Below are positions 7,615-16,343 of a DNA stretch of 64,000 nucleotides, one piece after another (positions within the stretch are counted from its first letter, which is position 1; each line of letters opens with the position of its first letter). Origin of the DNA: UBA1479 sp040221095 (GTDB lineage: Bacteria > Pseudomonadota > Alphaproteobacteria > Rhodospirillales > Casp-alpha2); assembly GCA_040221095.1 (NCBI GenBank), contig JAVJVP010000016.1:186001-250000 (forward strand). Direction: 5' to 3'. A program made the translations under genes and the position numbers. Under the pieces are notes generated by a model. It worked only from the letters and a program-made list of their open reading frames with translations. It was not told where the DNA came from and did not search any database.

Positions 7615-10284
7615 TTAGGCCACCGCCGCCAGCCGCTTGAGGGCCTCGTCGAGGCGCGCCCGCGCGGCCTGGGCCTCGCCCAGTTTCTCGCGTTCGCCCT
7701 CGACCACCTCAGCCGGGGCGTTGGCGACGAACTTGGCGTTACCCAGTTTCTTCTCGAAACGGTCGATTTCCGCGTCCTGCTTGGTGATTTCCTTTTCCAG
7801 CCGCGCCTTTTCGGCGTCGAGGTCGATGGCGTCGGCGATCGGCAGGATGATCATGGCGCTGTCGAGCACGTCCTGCACAGCACCCTTGGGCACCTCGCCG
7901 GTCAGCACGCCCGCGTCGGACAGGCCCGCGAGGCGCAGGATCAGGTCCCGATGGGTGGCCAGCGCCGCCTGGGCGGCCGCGTCCCCGTCCTTCAGCAGCA
8001 TGGGGATTTTCGCCTTGGGCGGCACGTTCATTTCCGAGCGCACGGCGCGGATCTGCGAGATCAGCCGCACCACCCAGTCCATTTCCGCATTCACCGTGGC
8101 GTCGACCAGGGCCGCGTCGTATTCCGGCCAGGGCGTGGTGATCAGCGGCTGCGCCCGCTCGGCCCGGGTCTGCCACAGTTCCTCGGTGATGAACGGCACG
8201 ATGGGATGCAGCAGGGTGATGATCTGATCCAACACCCAGGCCGTGGTCGCCCGGGTTTCCGCCTTGGCGGTTTCGTCCGTGCCCATGAACACGGGCTTGG
8301 CGAATTCCAGGTACCAGTCGCAGAAGGTGTTCCAGGTGAAGGTATAGAGCGCCCCGGCCGCGTCGTTGAAGCGGTAGGCGTCGAGCGCCGTGGTCATCGC
8401 CGCCTCGGCCTCGAACACCTTGCCGACGATCCAGCGGTTCAAGGTTGAGTTAACTGAATTCGGATTAAAATTCTGGTCAACGCGGCATTCGTTCATGTCG
8501 CAGAACCGGGCCGCGTTCCAGATCTTGGTGCAGAAGTTGCGGTAGCCCTCGACTCGGCTTTCCGACATCTTCACGTCGCGGCCCTGGGCGGCGAAGGCCG
8601 TGAGAGTGAAGCGCAGGGCATCGGCGCCGAACTTGTTGATGAGATCGAGCGGGTCGATGACGTTGCCCTTGGACTTGGACATCTTCTGGCCCTTCTCGTC
8701 GCGCACCAAGGCATGGATGTAGACCGTGTGGAACGGCACCTCGTCCATGAAATGGATGCCCATCATCATCATGCGGGCGACCCAGAAGAAGATGATGTCG
8801 AAGCCGGTGACCAGCACGTCCGTGGGATAGTGGCGCGCCAGTTCCGGCGTCTCGTCGGGCCAGCCCAGGGTCGAAAACGGCCACAGGGCCGAGGAGAACC
8901 AGGTGTCCAGCACGTCCGGGTCGCGGGTCAGCTCCACCGTCTTGCCGTAGTGGGCGTCGGCGGCGGCCTGGGCGGCCTCCTCGCTCATTTCCACGAAGAC
9001 GGCGCCGTCGGGGCCGAACCAGGCCGGGATCTGATGCCCCCACCACAGCTGGCGCGACACGCACCAGGGCTGGATGTTGCGCATCCATTCGAAATAGGTG
9101 TTTTCCCAGGTCTTGGGCACGAACCGGGTCTTGCCGCTCTCCACCGCCTCGATGGCGGGCTTGGCCAGGGTCTTGGCGTCGACGAACCACTGATCCATCA
9201 GCCAGGGTTCGACCACCACGCCGGACCGGTCGCCGTGGGGCACGGTCATGTCATTGTCCTCGACCCGCTCCAGCAGCCCCAATTCCTCCATCTCGGCGAG
9301 GATGGCGTCGCGCGCCTTGAAGCGCTCCATGCCCTGATACTTGGCGGGCACGTTCTCGTTCAGATGGGCGTTGGCGTCGAGGATGTTGATGATATCGAGC
9401 CCGGCCCGCTTGCCGACCTCGAAATCGTTGAAATCGTGGCCCGGGGTGATCTTCACCGCGCCCGAGCCCTTTTCCGGATCGGCGTAATGGTCGGCGACGA
9501 TGGGGATCAGGCGGCCGGTGATCGGCAGCACCACGTTCTTGCCGACCAAGTCCGTATAGCGCTCGTCGTCCGGATGCACGGCGACGCCGGTGTCGCCCAG
9601 CATGGTTTCCGGCCGCGTCGTGCCGACGGTGATGAATTTTCCGTCCTGGCCCTCGATGGGATACCTGAAGTACCACATCTTGCCCTTGGTCTCGCGCTGT
9701 TCGACCTCCAGGTCCGAGATCGCCGTGTGCAGCTTGGGGTCCCAGTTGACCAGCCGCTTGTCGCGGTAGATCAGGCCCTGCTTGTGCAGTTCGACGAACA
9801 CCTTCACGACGGCCTTGGACAGGCCCTCGTCCATGGTGAAGCGTTCCCGCGACCAGTCACACGACGCGCCCAGCCGGCGCAACTGCTTGGTGATGGTGCC
9901 GCCGGATTCCGCCTTCCAGTCCCACACCCGCTCGACGAACTTGTCGCGGCCCAGGTCCGTGCGCTTGACGCCCTCGGCCTCCAGCATGCGCTCGACCACC
10001 ATCTGGGTCGCGATGCCAGCGTGGTCCGTGCCCGTCTGCCACAGGGCCCGATCGCCCTTCATGCGGCGGTAGCGGATCAGGATGTCCTGCAGCGTGTTGT
10101 TCAGGGCATGGCCCATGTGGAGCGAGCCGGTCACGTTGGGCGGCGGGATGACGATGGTATAGGGCTGGCCGTTGCCGCCTTCCACCTGTCCCTGGCCGGG
10201 CGTGAAGGCGCCGCTGTTCTCCCATTCCTCGTATCGGCGGGTTTCCACCGCGTCGGGGTGGTAGGTCTTGTCCAGTTCGGCCAT
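7615..10284 (-). CDS. valS: Valine-tRNA ligase
   Basis: An 889-residue class I aminoacyl-tRNA synthetase that charges tRNA-Val. The ATP-binding HMGH motif is at residues 56-59 inside PPPNVTGSLHMGH. KMSKSKGN lies at about 534-541. The long CP1 editing insertion is between them, and a C-terminal coiled coil (about 825-889, rich in Glu/Lys/Arg heptads) is typical of ValRS. The frame is open further upstream, but MAELDKTYHP at 10284 is the natural start because it matches family N-termini and lies just beyond the popZ terminator. The neighbours popZ, tolC and pcm form a conserved alphaproteobacterial order. Confidence 0.97.
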   Translation of the reverse strand: MAELDKTYHPDAVETRRYEEWENSGAFTPGQGQVEGGNGQPYTIVIPPPNVTGSLHMGHALNNTLQDILIRYRRMKGDRALWQTGTDHAGIATQMVVERMLEAEGVKRTDLGRDKFVERVWDWKAESGGTITKQLRRLGASCDWSRERFTMDEGLSKAVVKVFVELHKQGLIYRDKRLVNWDPKLHTAISDLEVEQRETKGKMWYFRYPIEGQDGKFITVGTTRPETMLGDTGVAVHPDDERYTDLVGKNVVLPITGRLIPIVADHYADPEKGSGAVKITPGHDFNDFEVGKRAGLDIINILDANAHLNENVPAKYQGMERFKARDAILAEMEELGLLERVEDNDMTVPHGDRSGVVVEPWLMDQWFVDAKTLAKPAIEAVESGKTRFVPKTWENTYFEWMRNIQPWCVSRQLWWGHQIPAWFGPDGAVFVEMSEEAAQAAADAHYGKTVELTRDPDVLDTWFSSALWPFSTLGWPDETPELARHYPTDVLVTGFDIIFFWVARMMMMGIHFMDEVPFHTVYIHALVRDEKGQKMSKSKGNVIDPLDLINKFGADALRFTLTAFAAQGRDVKMSESRVEGYRNFCTKIWNAARFCDMNECRVDQNFNPNSVNSTLNRWIVGKVFEAEAAMTTALDAYRFNDAAGALYTFTWNTFCDWYLEFAKPVFMGTDETAKAETRATTAWVLDQIITLLHPIVPFITEELWQTRAERAQPLITTPWPEYDAALVDATVNAEMDWVVRLISQIRAVRSEMNVPPKAKIPMLLKDGDAAAQAALATHRDLILRLAGLSDAGVLTGEVPKGAVQDVLDSAMIILPIADAIDLDAEKARLEKEITKQDAEIDRFEKKLGNAKFVANAPAEVVEGEREKLGEAQAARARLDEALKRLAAVA

Positions 10285-10342
10285 GGAAGTAGGTCCTCGG
10301 AACGGCTTTAAGTCAATCGGTGGGGATTGGCGGGTATACAAC

Positions 10343-10374
10343 GAAAAACCCCGGGGAACAAAGCCCCCCGGGGT
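10343..10374 (-). terminator. Intrinsic terminator downstream of popZ
   Basis: The arms ACCCCGGGG and CCCCGGGGT (10348-10356 and 10366-10374) form a 9-base stem with a 9-base loop. Read on the minus strand the stem is followed by a run of five T's. It separates popZ transcription from valS. Confidence 0.8.
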
Positions 10375-10414
10375 CATCATCGTGATTCTTTTTCCGGCGC
10401 GCTCCCAGGTGGGA

Positions 10415-11071
10415 TCAGCCCCAGTTATCGAGCCCTTCCGCGCGGTTGACCATGGTGTCGATTTCCTTCTTCACCAGGCGCTCGATCAGGTAGGGCAGAT
10501 TGCGGTCCAGCCATTCGCGCAGGATCGGCTTCAGCATTTCGCGCACGATGCCTTCCAGCGAGGCATCGCCCGAGGACATGACCGGCAGGTCACGGCGGTC
10601 GAGGATCGCCTTGGCCAGTTCGGCAAGGACGTCCGAGCCGTGCAGCGAGGTCGGCCGCGACATGATGGCGTCGGGGGCGACCATGTCCGGGGTCAATTCC
10701 ATGATGTCGGCCATCGGTTCCGGCTCCGGCATGGGAGGAGGAGGTGGCGGTGGGGGCGGCGGCGCGGCGGCGGCCACGGGCTCCGGTTCCGGCTCGAACA
10801 AATCTTCCGGCTCCGGCATGGGTTCCGGTTCCGGGTCCGGCTCGTCCAGGATGTCCGTCATGTCGATGTCGGGTTCCGGTTCCGGCGCGGGTTCCGGCGC
10901 CGGTTCGGGTTCAGGCATCGGTTCGGGCTCGGGTTCCGGCGCGGCAGCCTGCTCGGCCGGCGCATCGCCTCCCTCTTCATCCTCTTCCTCCGCCAAAATC
11001 TTGCGGATGGAAGAAAGGATGTCTTCCATCGAAGGTTCGCCGCCTTCAGCGGCTTCGGCTTCTTCGCTCAT
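10415..11071 (-). CDS. popZ: PopZ-type polar organising protein (DUF2497)
   Basis: A 218-residue acidic protein with PopZ architecture. The N-terminal helix contains EPSMEDILSSIRKIL (about 12-26), the segment that binds client proteins in Caulobacter PopZ. A disordered linker (about 30-135) is made of Pro-Glu and Glu-Pro repeats with a run of about ten prolines. The C-terminal oligomerisation helices include LEGIVREMLKPILREWLD and LPYLIERLVKKEI. PopZ self-assembles at the cell pole and anchors the centromere complex and signalling proteins. The long PE-repeat and polyproline run are distinctive. It lies between tolC and valS and has its own terminator. Confidence 0.9.
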   Translation of the reverse strand: MSEEAEAAEGGEPSMEDILSSIRKILAEEEDEEGGDAPAEQAAAPEPEPEPMPEPEPAPEPAPEPEPDIDMTDILDEPDPEPEPMPEPEDLFEPEPEPVAAAAPPPPPPPPPPMPEPEPMADIMELTPDMVAPDAIMSRPTSLHGSDVLAELAKAILDRRDLPVMSSGDASLEGIVREMLKPILREWLDRNLPYLIERLVKKEIDTMVNRAEGLDNWG

Positions 11072-11269
11072 AATCCCGCATGCCCATCAATTCTTGTCGC
11101 GGTTCCCGGCTCCCCACTCCCACGCAGGTCCGAGTCACGCCACTTTTCCCAAGATACACCAGCCATTAACTCACGTTGATCGTTAATATTTGGTATATCA
11201 CAGGAATTAATTGCCGGGCGCCGTCATGGGCGCCACCCTCATCAGCGGCGGCAAGGGGCGGAATGCGCC

Positions 11270-12721
11270 CTACTTGCCTTCCTCGCTGCTCGACCCGCCG
11301 ACCCACTTGCCGCGCACTTCGTCGTAGTGGTTGCGCGGATCGTAGACATCGACAGCCAGTTTCAGGTCCTGGGCGGTCATCCGGCCGATGGCGGCCGACA
11401 GCTCGAACGCGGCGACCCGCTCGTCGCGCTGGGCCTCCGTATGGCCGACGCGGGAATCGAGAAGTTCCTGTTCCGCATCCAAAACGTCCAGAACCGTGCG
11501 CGAACCCACGGCGGCCTCGCGCTCAACCCCGTCCAGGGCGACCACGTTGGCTTCGATCTGGGCGCTGAACGACACCACCCGGGCGCGCGCCGTCTGCAGG
11601 TTTTCCCAGGCGCTGGTCGCGTCCTCGATGGCGTCGCGGCGGGCCTGATCGATGTTGCGGGTCAACTCGGCAAGGTCCTGTTTGGCCTCGCGCAGGCGCG
11701 AATAGACGCTGCCCTGCTGATAGATCGGAATGGTCAGGTTGACCAGGACGTCGGCCGAATCGATACGTCCCGTTTCGCCCGATGATTCATAGGCCCGATC
11801 GACGCTGGCAGTGATATCGACCTCAGGCAGCAGTTCGCCCTTCACCTGGCGCACCGTGTTCATGCCCGCCTTGCGGTCGAACTCGGCGGCAATAACGTTG
11901 GGGTTGGTGGTCGCGGCCAGCTTGATGGCGTCAAGCCGGTCCTTCGGCAACCCGCCGGGGTCACCCGGAAGCTCCAGATTCCTCGGCGCCGGCAGGCCGA
12001 CCACGTTTTCGTAGGTCGCGCGCGAGTTTTCCAGGGTGGCCTCGGCCCGGATACGGTCGGCCGTGGCGCCGGCCAGGCGGGCTTCGGCCTGGTGCACGTC
12101 GGTGCGCGTGATCTCGCCGACCTCGAAGCGGTCCTTGGTCGCCTCAAGCTGACGCTTCAAGACCTTTTCGTTGTTGATGTTGAGCGACAACACGGCCTCG
12201 TCGCGGAAAACGTTGAGATAGGCCGTCGCGGCGGACAGCAGAATGTCCTGCTCCGTGTCGATCAGGCGCGCGCGCTCGGCACGCACGGAATTCTCCGCCC
12301 CTTCCGTCGCCGCCAGCGTGCGCCCGCCGCGGTACAACGGTTGGGTGATCGCCAGGCCCACGGACGCGGGGTTGCGGTGCTGCGTCCGGTTGGTGGTGCG
12401 CAGGGTGGAGCGGTTGCGTTCGTACCCCGCGTCGCCGGTGATCGCCACCGACGGACGCCAGTTGGACAGCGCCTGGGGCACCTGTTCGTCCGTGGCACGC
12501 AGCCGCGCCCGGCGCGCCGCCAGGGTCGGGTTGTTGGAATAGGCGGCAATCAGCGCCTCGGCCAGCGTCTGCGCCTGGGCCGGCGTCGGCGCGAAGGCAA
12601 GCGCGCCGGCAAGCACCGCGGCACCGGCGGCGGCGCGGGAAATTCCGGGAACGTACTGAAAGGGGGAAAGGATTCGCGTGATCAAGGCCGTTACTCGCCT
12701 GTGGTTGTGTCGGGTTAACAT
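11270..12721 (-). CDS. tolC: TolC-family outer-membrane efflux/secretion channel
   Basis: A 483-residue outer-membrane channel subunit. It has a signal peptide (hydrophobic core GAAVLAGALAFA ending at AQA) and two repeated alpha-barrel/beta-barrel halves. Features include ITQPLYRGGRT near residue 125 and VNLTIPIYQQGSVYSRLREA, its counterpart in the second half, both standard TolC motifs. It is the exit duct for type I secretion and RND or ABC efflux, and could serve the type I transporter at 26-30 kb. ATG at 12721 is preferred over an in-frame TTG 24 bases upstream. It lies about 123 bases downstream of pcm on the same strand. Confidence 0.92.
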   Translation of the reverse strand: MLTRHNHRRVTALITRILSPFQYVPGISRAAAGAAVLAGALAFAPTPAQAQTLAEALIAAYSNNPTLAARRARLRATDEQVPQALSNWRPSVAITGDAGYERNRSTLRTTNRTQHRNPASVGLAITQPLYRGGRTLAATEGAENSVRAERARLIDTEQDILLSAATAYLNVFRDEAVLSLNINNEKVLKRQLEATKDRFEVGEITRTDVHQAEARLAGATADRIRAEATLENSRATYENVVGLPAPRNLELPGDPGGLPKDRLDAIKLAATTNPNVIAAEFDRKAGMNTVRQVKGELLPEVDITASVDRAYESSGETGRIDSADVLVNLTIPIYQQGSVYSRLREAKQDLAELTRNIDQARRDAIEDATSAWENLQTARARVVSFSAQIEANVVALDGVEREAAVGSRTVLDVLDAEQELLDSRVGHTEAQRDERVAAFELSAAIGRMTAQDLKLAVDVYDPRNHYDEVRGKWVGGSSSEEGK

Positions 12722-12844
12722 ACTACCTGCATGCGCCGCGTCCAAATTTCAACTAAATACCTGCAAAAATACAGATAATTCAAAAACTTGCATGTACACC
12801 TCCTAAGCACGTCGCGGCGCATACCCGTATCGGATTCGGCGACC

Positions 12845-13501
12845 TCAGAAGGTGAAGGCTTCCTCCAGCTCGAATCCGGGAAGGTCCGGCGTCCCAGCGT
12901 CGAACAGATCGCGGTGGGAGATATGGCCGCCGAAGCGGGCAGCCAGAACGGCACTGCCGACGGCCGAACCGCGCTTTGAGCAGACCGCCACGAGGCGGCC
13001 GCCTTCGGCCAACTGCTTTTCGATCTTTTCCGGCACGCTGGGCACAGCGCCGTCGAAGAAGATCACGTCATAGGGCGCCTGCTTGGGATAGCCGTTGGCC
13101 ATCTTGCCGTCGATCACCGCGACCGTGTCGATGCCCAGCCCGGCCAGGGTTTCCTGGGCCTGTTTGGCCATCGCCTTGTCGCTTTCGACGACCACCACCG
13201 TGTTCGCCAGCTTGGACAGCAGCGCCGGCGAATAGCCGGTGCCGCAGCCGATGCACAGCACCACGTCGTCGGCGCCAATGCGCGCGGTCTGCAACAGGCG
13301 CGCGGTGATCATGGGCTCCATCAGGTAGCGCCCGCCGCCCACGGCCAACGCCTCGTCGACATAGGCGATGGACCGCTTTGCTTCGGGCACGAAGGCCTCG
13401 CGCGGCGTTTCCGCCATGGCGTCAATGACACGGTCGTCCGTGACCCGGTTGGGCAGGACCTGACAGTCGATCATGTTTCGGCGCGCGGCTGCGAAATCCA
13501 T
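12845..13501 (-). CDS. pcm: Protein-L-isoaspartate O-methyltransferase family protein
   Basis: A 218-residue SAM-dependent methyltransferase. The N-terminal MIDCQVLPNRVTD, the SAM motif VLCIGCGTGYSPALL near residue 80, the acidic ribose ligand in VVVVESD, and DVIFFDGAVP near 150 match the PCMT family. Canonical members methylate isoaspartate residues in damaged proteins. This alphaproteobacterial branch next to tolC is well conserved, but its exact substrate is less certain: the usual active-site Ser/Thr region reads VGGGRYLMEP. The ATG at 13501 is chosen because the upstream extension has no family match. Confidence 0.85.
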   Translation of the reverse strand: MDFAAARRNMIDCQVLPNRVTDDRVIDAMAETPREAFVPEAKRSIAYVDEALAVGGGRYLMEPMITARLLQTARIGADDVVLCIGCGTGYSPALLSKLANTVVVVESDKAMAKQAQETLAGLGIDTVAVIDGKMANGYPKQAPYDVIFFDGAVPSVPEKIEKQLAEGGRLVAVCSKRGSAVGSAVLAARFGGHISHRDLFDAGTPDLPGFELEEAFTF

Positions 13502-13658
13502 GTCGCCGGTTCTCCTTCGTGTTGGAACGGGCCGGCCGGGGGCCCGGTTTGGCTGAATTCTGTATAGTCCCAGCCGCCGCCGAACACAATGGCGGCGCGC
13601 GTTCCGCCCCCCTTTTCCAGGCCATTCCCGGCGCCTGAAAATTCGCCCGAACAGTTGC

Positions 13659-13687
13659 TTGACCACCGGGGGGCCAGTATGTAATGT
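13659..13687 (+). promoter_or_regulatory. Possible promoter of the tRNA pair
   Basis: TTGACC at 13659-13664 and TAATGT at 13682-13687 are separated by 17 bases and lie about 105 bases before the first tRNA. The -35 element is close to consensus and the -10 is weak. Confidence 0.35.
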
Positions 13688-13791
13688 CCCGCCCTCTGTG
13701 GGCCGAAGCCGGTCAGCCTGGCCCTTGGGACAGGCCCTGCAAGGGGTCGTTCCTGGGGGATAAAGCCCCGGCACAGTTTGGTGCCATCTGG

Positions 13792-13865
13792 GGCGCGGTG
13801 GCGGAGTGGCTACGCAGCGGCCTGCAAAGCCGTGTACACCGGTTCGATTCCGGTCCGCGCCTCCA
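13792..13865 (+). tRNA. tRNA-Cys (GCA)
   Basis: The 74-base cloverleaf includes an encoded CCA. The acceptor stem pairs GGCGCGG (13792-13798) with CCGCGCC (13855-13861). The anticodon stem is GCGGC/GCCGT around the loop CTGCAAA, giving anticodon GCA. The T-arm contains GGTTCGATTCC. It is followed after 7 bases by tRNA-Asn. Confidence 0.95.
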
Positions 13866-13872
13866 CGCCTGA

Positions 13873-13948
13873 TCCGGCGTAGCTCAGTTGGTAGAGCAGT
13901 CGGCTGTTAACCGACTTGTCGCAAGTTCGAGTCTTGCCGCCGGAGCCA
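13873..13948 (+). tRNA. tRNA-Asn (GTT)
   Basis: The 76-base cloverleaf includes CCA. The acceptor stem pairs TCCGGCG (13873-13879) with CGCCGGA (13938-13944). The anticodon stem is GTCGG/CCGAC around the loop CTGTTAA, giving anticodon GTT. The D-arm contains AGCTCAGTTGGTAGAGC. It is probably co-transcribed with the preceding tRNA-Cys. Confidence 0.95.
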
Positions 13949-13951
13949 ATT

Positions 13952-13986
13952 AAAAGGGCCAGTCCTGAGACCAGGGCTGGCCCTTT
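13952..13986 (+). terminator. Terminator of the tRNA pair
   Basis: The arms AAAGGGCCAG and CTGGCCCTTT enclose a 14-base loop and are followed by a T run. The A's on the left side make it likely to work also for the minus-strand gene ending at 14010. Confidence 0.85.
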
Positions 13987-14009
13987 TTCGTTGCCTCAAC
14001 CGAACAGGG

Positions 14010-15905
14010 TCAATCCGGGAAGGTCAGACAAAGCGCCGTCACGTCGTCGGCGCAAGGCCCGGAACGGCCCTCGATCAACTGCGCAAGCCCCCCCGTCGCA
14101 CCGCCGCCGTTGACCGCCGTCAGCCTAGCGATGAGCCGCTCAAAGGCATGGGCGCCGGGTGCGTTCCCATCCATCAGGGCGAACAGGCCGTCCGTGAACA
14201 GCACCAGGGACCCGCCCGCCGGAATGTTCAGATGCCGCAGTTCGTATGGAAAGGCGCCGCTGACGCCGACCGGAAGGCCCTTGCCCAGGCCGGGCGCAGG
14301 ATCGCCGCCGCTCGGGGGAAATGCGACGGGATGGGGCACTCCCGCCGCCGCGTAGTCGAACCGCCGGGCCGCGACATCGACCACCCCATAGAGCATGGCG
14401 GCATATTCGCCGGTCGGCAGGGCCTTGTTCAAAATCCCGTCGAGCCGGCGCAGCACGGCGTCGGGCGTACCGTCGCTGGCCGCGATCAGCGCCTGCAGGC
14501 GGAGCGCATTGACGCCGGCGACGGGGCCATGACCGGTCATGTCGGCGATGAACAGGGCCAGGCGCCCATCGGCCAGGACCCGCCCGCCCCAGATGTCGCC
14601 GCTGACGCCGCTGCAGGCGAGCGACCAGGACGCGAGACGCACCCCCGCCCCTTTGCCAAGCGCCTCGGCATCGGGCAGCAGGGAATTCAGATGACGGGAC
14701 AAGACCGGGGACAGGCGGGGTTCGGCGTCACCGCCGATCTCCATGGTCGCGGGCAGAATCAGCGCCCGCGCCACGGCTTCGACGATATCCGGATCGGCCG
14801 GCAGCCCCAACGGCGAAACGGCAGCATCGCCGTGGCGCAGCGCGACCCTCCCCGCCCCGGACGCCGAGACCGTCACTGCGGCCTTGGTCGACGCGCCAGC
14901 GTTGCCGTCCGTCGCCACGGACCATCCCCCCACGCCGCGCAACCTGTCCGCAATCCCGCCCGGCACCGTTCCAGCCAGCACGATGGTGGGAACCCCGGCG
15001 GGGCCGGTTACAGCCGCGCCCCGCGCCATCGCCTCGACGATATTGCCGGCCCCCATGTAAGCCATCGCCTCGAACGCCATTTTCCGGGCCATGGCGATGC
15101 CGCGCCCATGGGTGTCGAAGGCCCGCTTCATGGTCAGGTCGACATAGGCATGCCAGTCGAACCCCTTGCCTTCGTCGGTGATCTTGAACCGTGTGTGCGT
15201 GGCCGTCCGCACCACATCCACCGTGACCCGCCGATCCTTGTAGGGGGCTTCGCGCAGGCGGGACTCGATGACCGCGTCCCAGCGCCCCTCGGCCATGAGG
15301 GCCGATTTGTTTTTGTAGTCCAGTTCAAGATTGCCGTGCTCGACGGCGTTGATCATCAGTTCCGACAACCCCATGGCGACGGCGGCCGGGCGGTCCAACC
15401 CGGTGGCCAGCAGGATCGCCAGGGCGTCGGCCTCCTGCGGCGTTCGGAACACGAAGCGGCCCTCGGCCAGCAACAGAATCGCACCGGACCGTTTCGCCAG
15501 TTCCTGCTGCACACGTTGCAGACGGGCAAAATTGTCGACCGCCCCGCGCACGACGGAGACCAGAACGTCAACGTCATAGGGTTTGGTCAGGTAGTAGTAG
15601 ACCCCCGCCTCGATGCCATCGACGACCTCGGTCTCAAGATCCATGGCCGTCTGCATGATCACCGGAACATCCTTCAGAACCGGATCGCCCTTGATCTTGG
15701 CCAGCACTTCCATGCCGTCCATTTCGGGCATTTTCCGATCGAGAAGAATGGCGTCGTATTGCACGTCACCGACGGTCAGCGCGGCCCAGGCCTCGGCACC
15801 GTCGCCGGCCTCGTCGATCACGAAGCCTTCCGGTTCCAGGCAATATCTCAGGGTCTGACGGTTGAGATCCTCGTCATCGACAATCAGGACCCGGACATTC
15901 GGCAT
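14010..15905 (-). CDS. Receiver / HATPase / PP2C (SpoIIE-type) phosphatase signalling protein
   Basis: A 631-residue cytoplasmic protein with three parts. Residues 1-125 are a CheY-like receiver with phospho-acceptor Asp56 in ILLDRKMPEMDG and Lys108. Residues about 150-290 are a GHKL ATPase domain of the anti-sigma kinase type, with N-box Asn186 in SELMINAVEHGN and the DEGKGFD box at 244-250. A linker of about 100 residues leads to a PP2C/SpoIIE phosphatase domain (about 400-631) with FIADMTGHG and LFTDGLFAL. Kinase-like and phosphatase domains in one chain suggest control of the phosphorylation state of the STAS protein encoded just upstream. The two genes are 28 bases apart and probably form an operon. 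Confidence 0.88.
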   Translation of the reverse strand: MPNVRVLIVDDEDLNRQTLRYCLEPEGFVIDEAGDGAEAWAALTVGDVQYDAILLDRKMPEMDGMEVLAKIKGDPVLKDVPVIMQTAMDLETEVVDGIEAGVYYYLTKPYDVDVLVSVVRGAVDNFARLQRVQQELAKRSGAILLLAEGRFVFRTPQEADALAILLATGLDRPAAVAMGLSELMINAVEHGNLELDYKNKSALMAEGRWDAVIESRLREAPYKDRRVTVDVVRTATHTRFKITDEGKGFDWHAYVDLTMKRAFDTHGRGIAMARKMAFEAMAYMGAGNIVEAMARGAAVTGPAGVPTIVLAGTVPGGIADRLRGVGGWSVATDGNAGASTKAAVTVSASGAGRVALRHGDAAVSPLGLPADPDIVEAVARALILPATMEIGGDAEPRLSPVLSRHLNSLLPDAEALGKGAGVRLASWSLACSGVSGDIWGGRVLADGRLALFIADMTGHGPVAGVNALRLQALIAASDGTPDAVLRRLDGILNKALPTGEYAAMLYGVVDVAARRFDYAAAGVPHPVAFPPSGGDPAPGLGKGLPVGVSGAFPYELRHLNIPAGGSLVLFTDGLFALMDGNAPGAHAFERLIARLTAVNGGGATGGLAQLIEGRSGPCADDVTALCLTFPD

Positions 15906-15933
15906 GCCGGTTACCCCGCAGTATCAAAAATGA

Positions 15934-16239
15934 TCAGGGTTTGAACGTGAACAACGTGTCGAAACAGGCAAGTTCAAGGACTTCCTTGACGCTGCCGGTC
16001 ATGCCGGACAGCGTGATTTTCCGGCCTTTTTCCTGTGCGGCTTCGCGCAAAATCAGCAGAATTCCCAATCCCGCCGAATCGATGTACTCGACCCCGGATA
16101 GATCAACGACGATGTCCGGCTGGTTTCCGCGCATCAGGGCCAGCGACAATCCGGAAACCTCGCCCCGCTCGGAAAAGGTCATCTGCCCGGAAATCCGGGC
16201 CGTGACCGTGTTTCCCTTCTCCGTAACCTGGTATTTCAC
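15934..16239 (-). CDS. STAS-domain anti-sigma-factor antagonist
   Basis: A 101-residue single STAS domain of the SpoIIAA/RsbV type. The phosphorylatable serine is Ser55 in VEYIDSAGLGIL. In partner switching the unphosphorylated form binds the anti-sigma kinase. Here the likely partner is the ATPase domain of the neighbouring downstream gene, whose PP2C domain would dephosphorylate it. The start is a GTG at 16239 preceded by AAGGAG at good spacing. No sigma factor is adjacent, so the output may be something other than transcription. Confidence 0.9.
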   Translation of the reverse strand: MKYQVTEKGNTVTARISGQMTFSERGEVSGLSLALMRGNQPDIVVDLSGVEYIDSAGLGILLILREAAQEKGRKITLSGMTGSVKEVLELACFDTLFTFKP

Positions 16240-16343
16240 CCTCAGGACTCCTTTGATCAGGACCTTCCGCCCTCGGATTCCAGTTTACACACACCCGAGC
16301 GCCGAAATCAGCAGATTCCACCTGCCCCCAAGCGGGCCCGGCA

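Noticed and set aside
8713..10311. 532-codon plus-strand frame over valS
   Set aside because: Shadow of valS, with His/Asp/Gly-rich composition and no homology signature.
11160..11215. TTAA motifs upstream of popZ as a CtrA site
   Set aside because: The spacing between the TTAA half-sites is not the 7 bases of a CtrA box.
13684..13872. Short frame overlapping tRNA-Cys
   Set aside because: Runs through a certain tRNA gene; not a protein gene.
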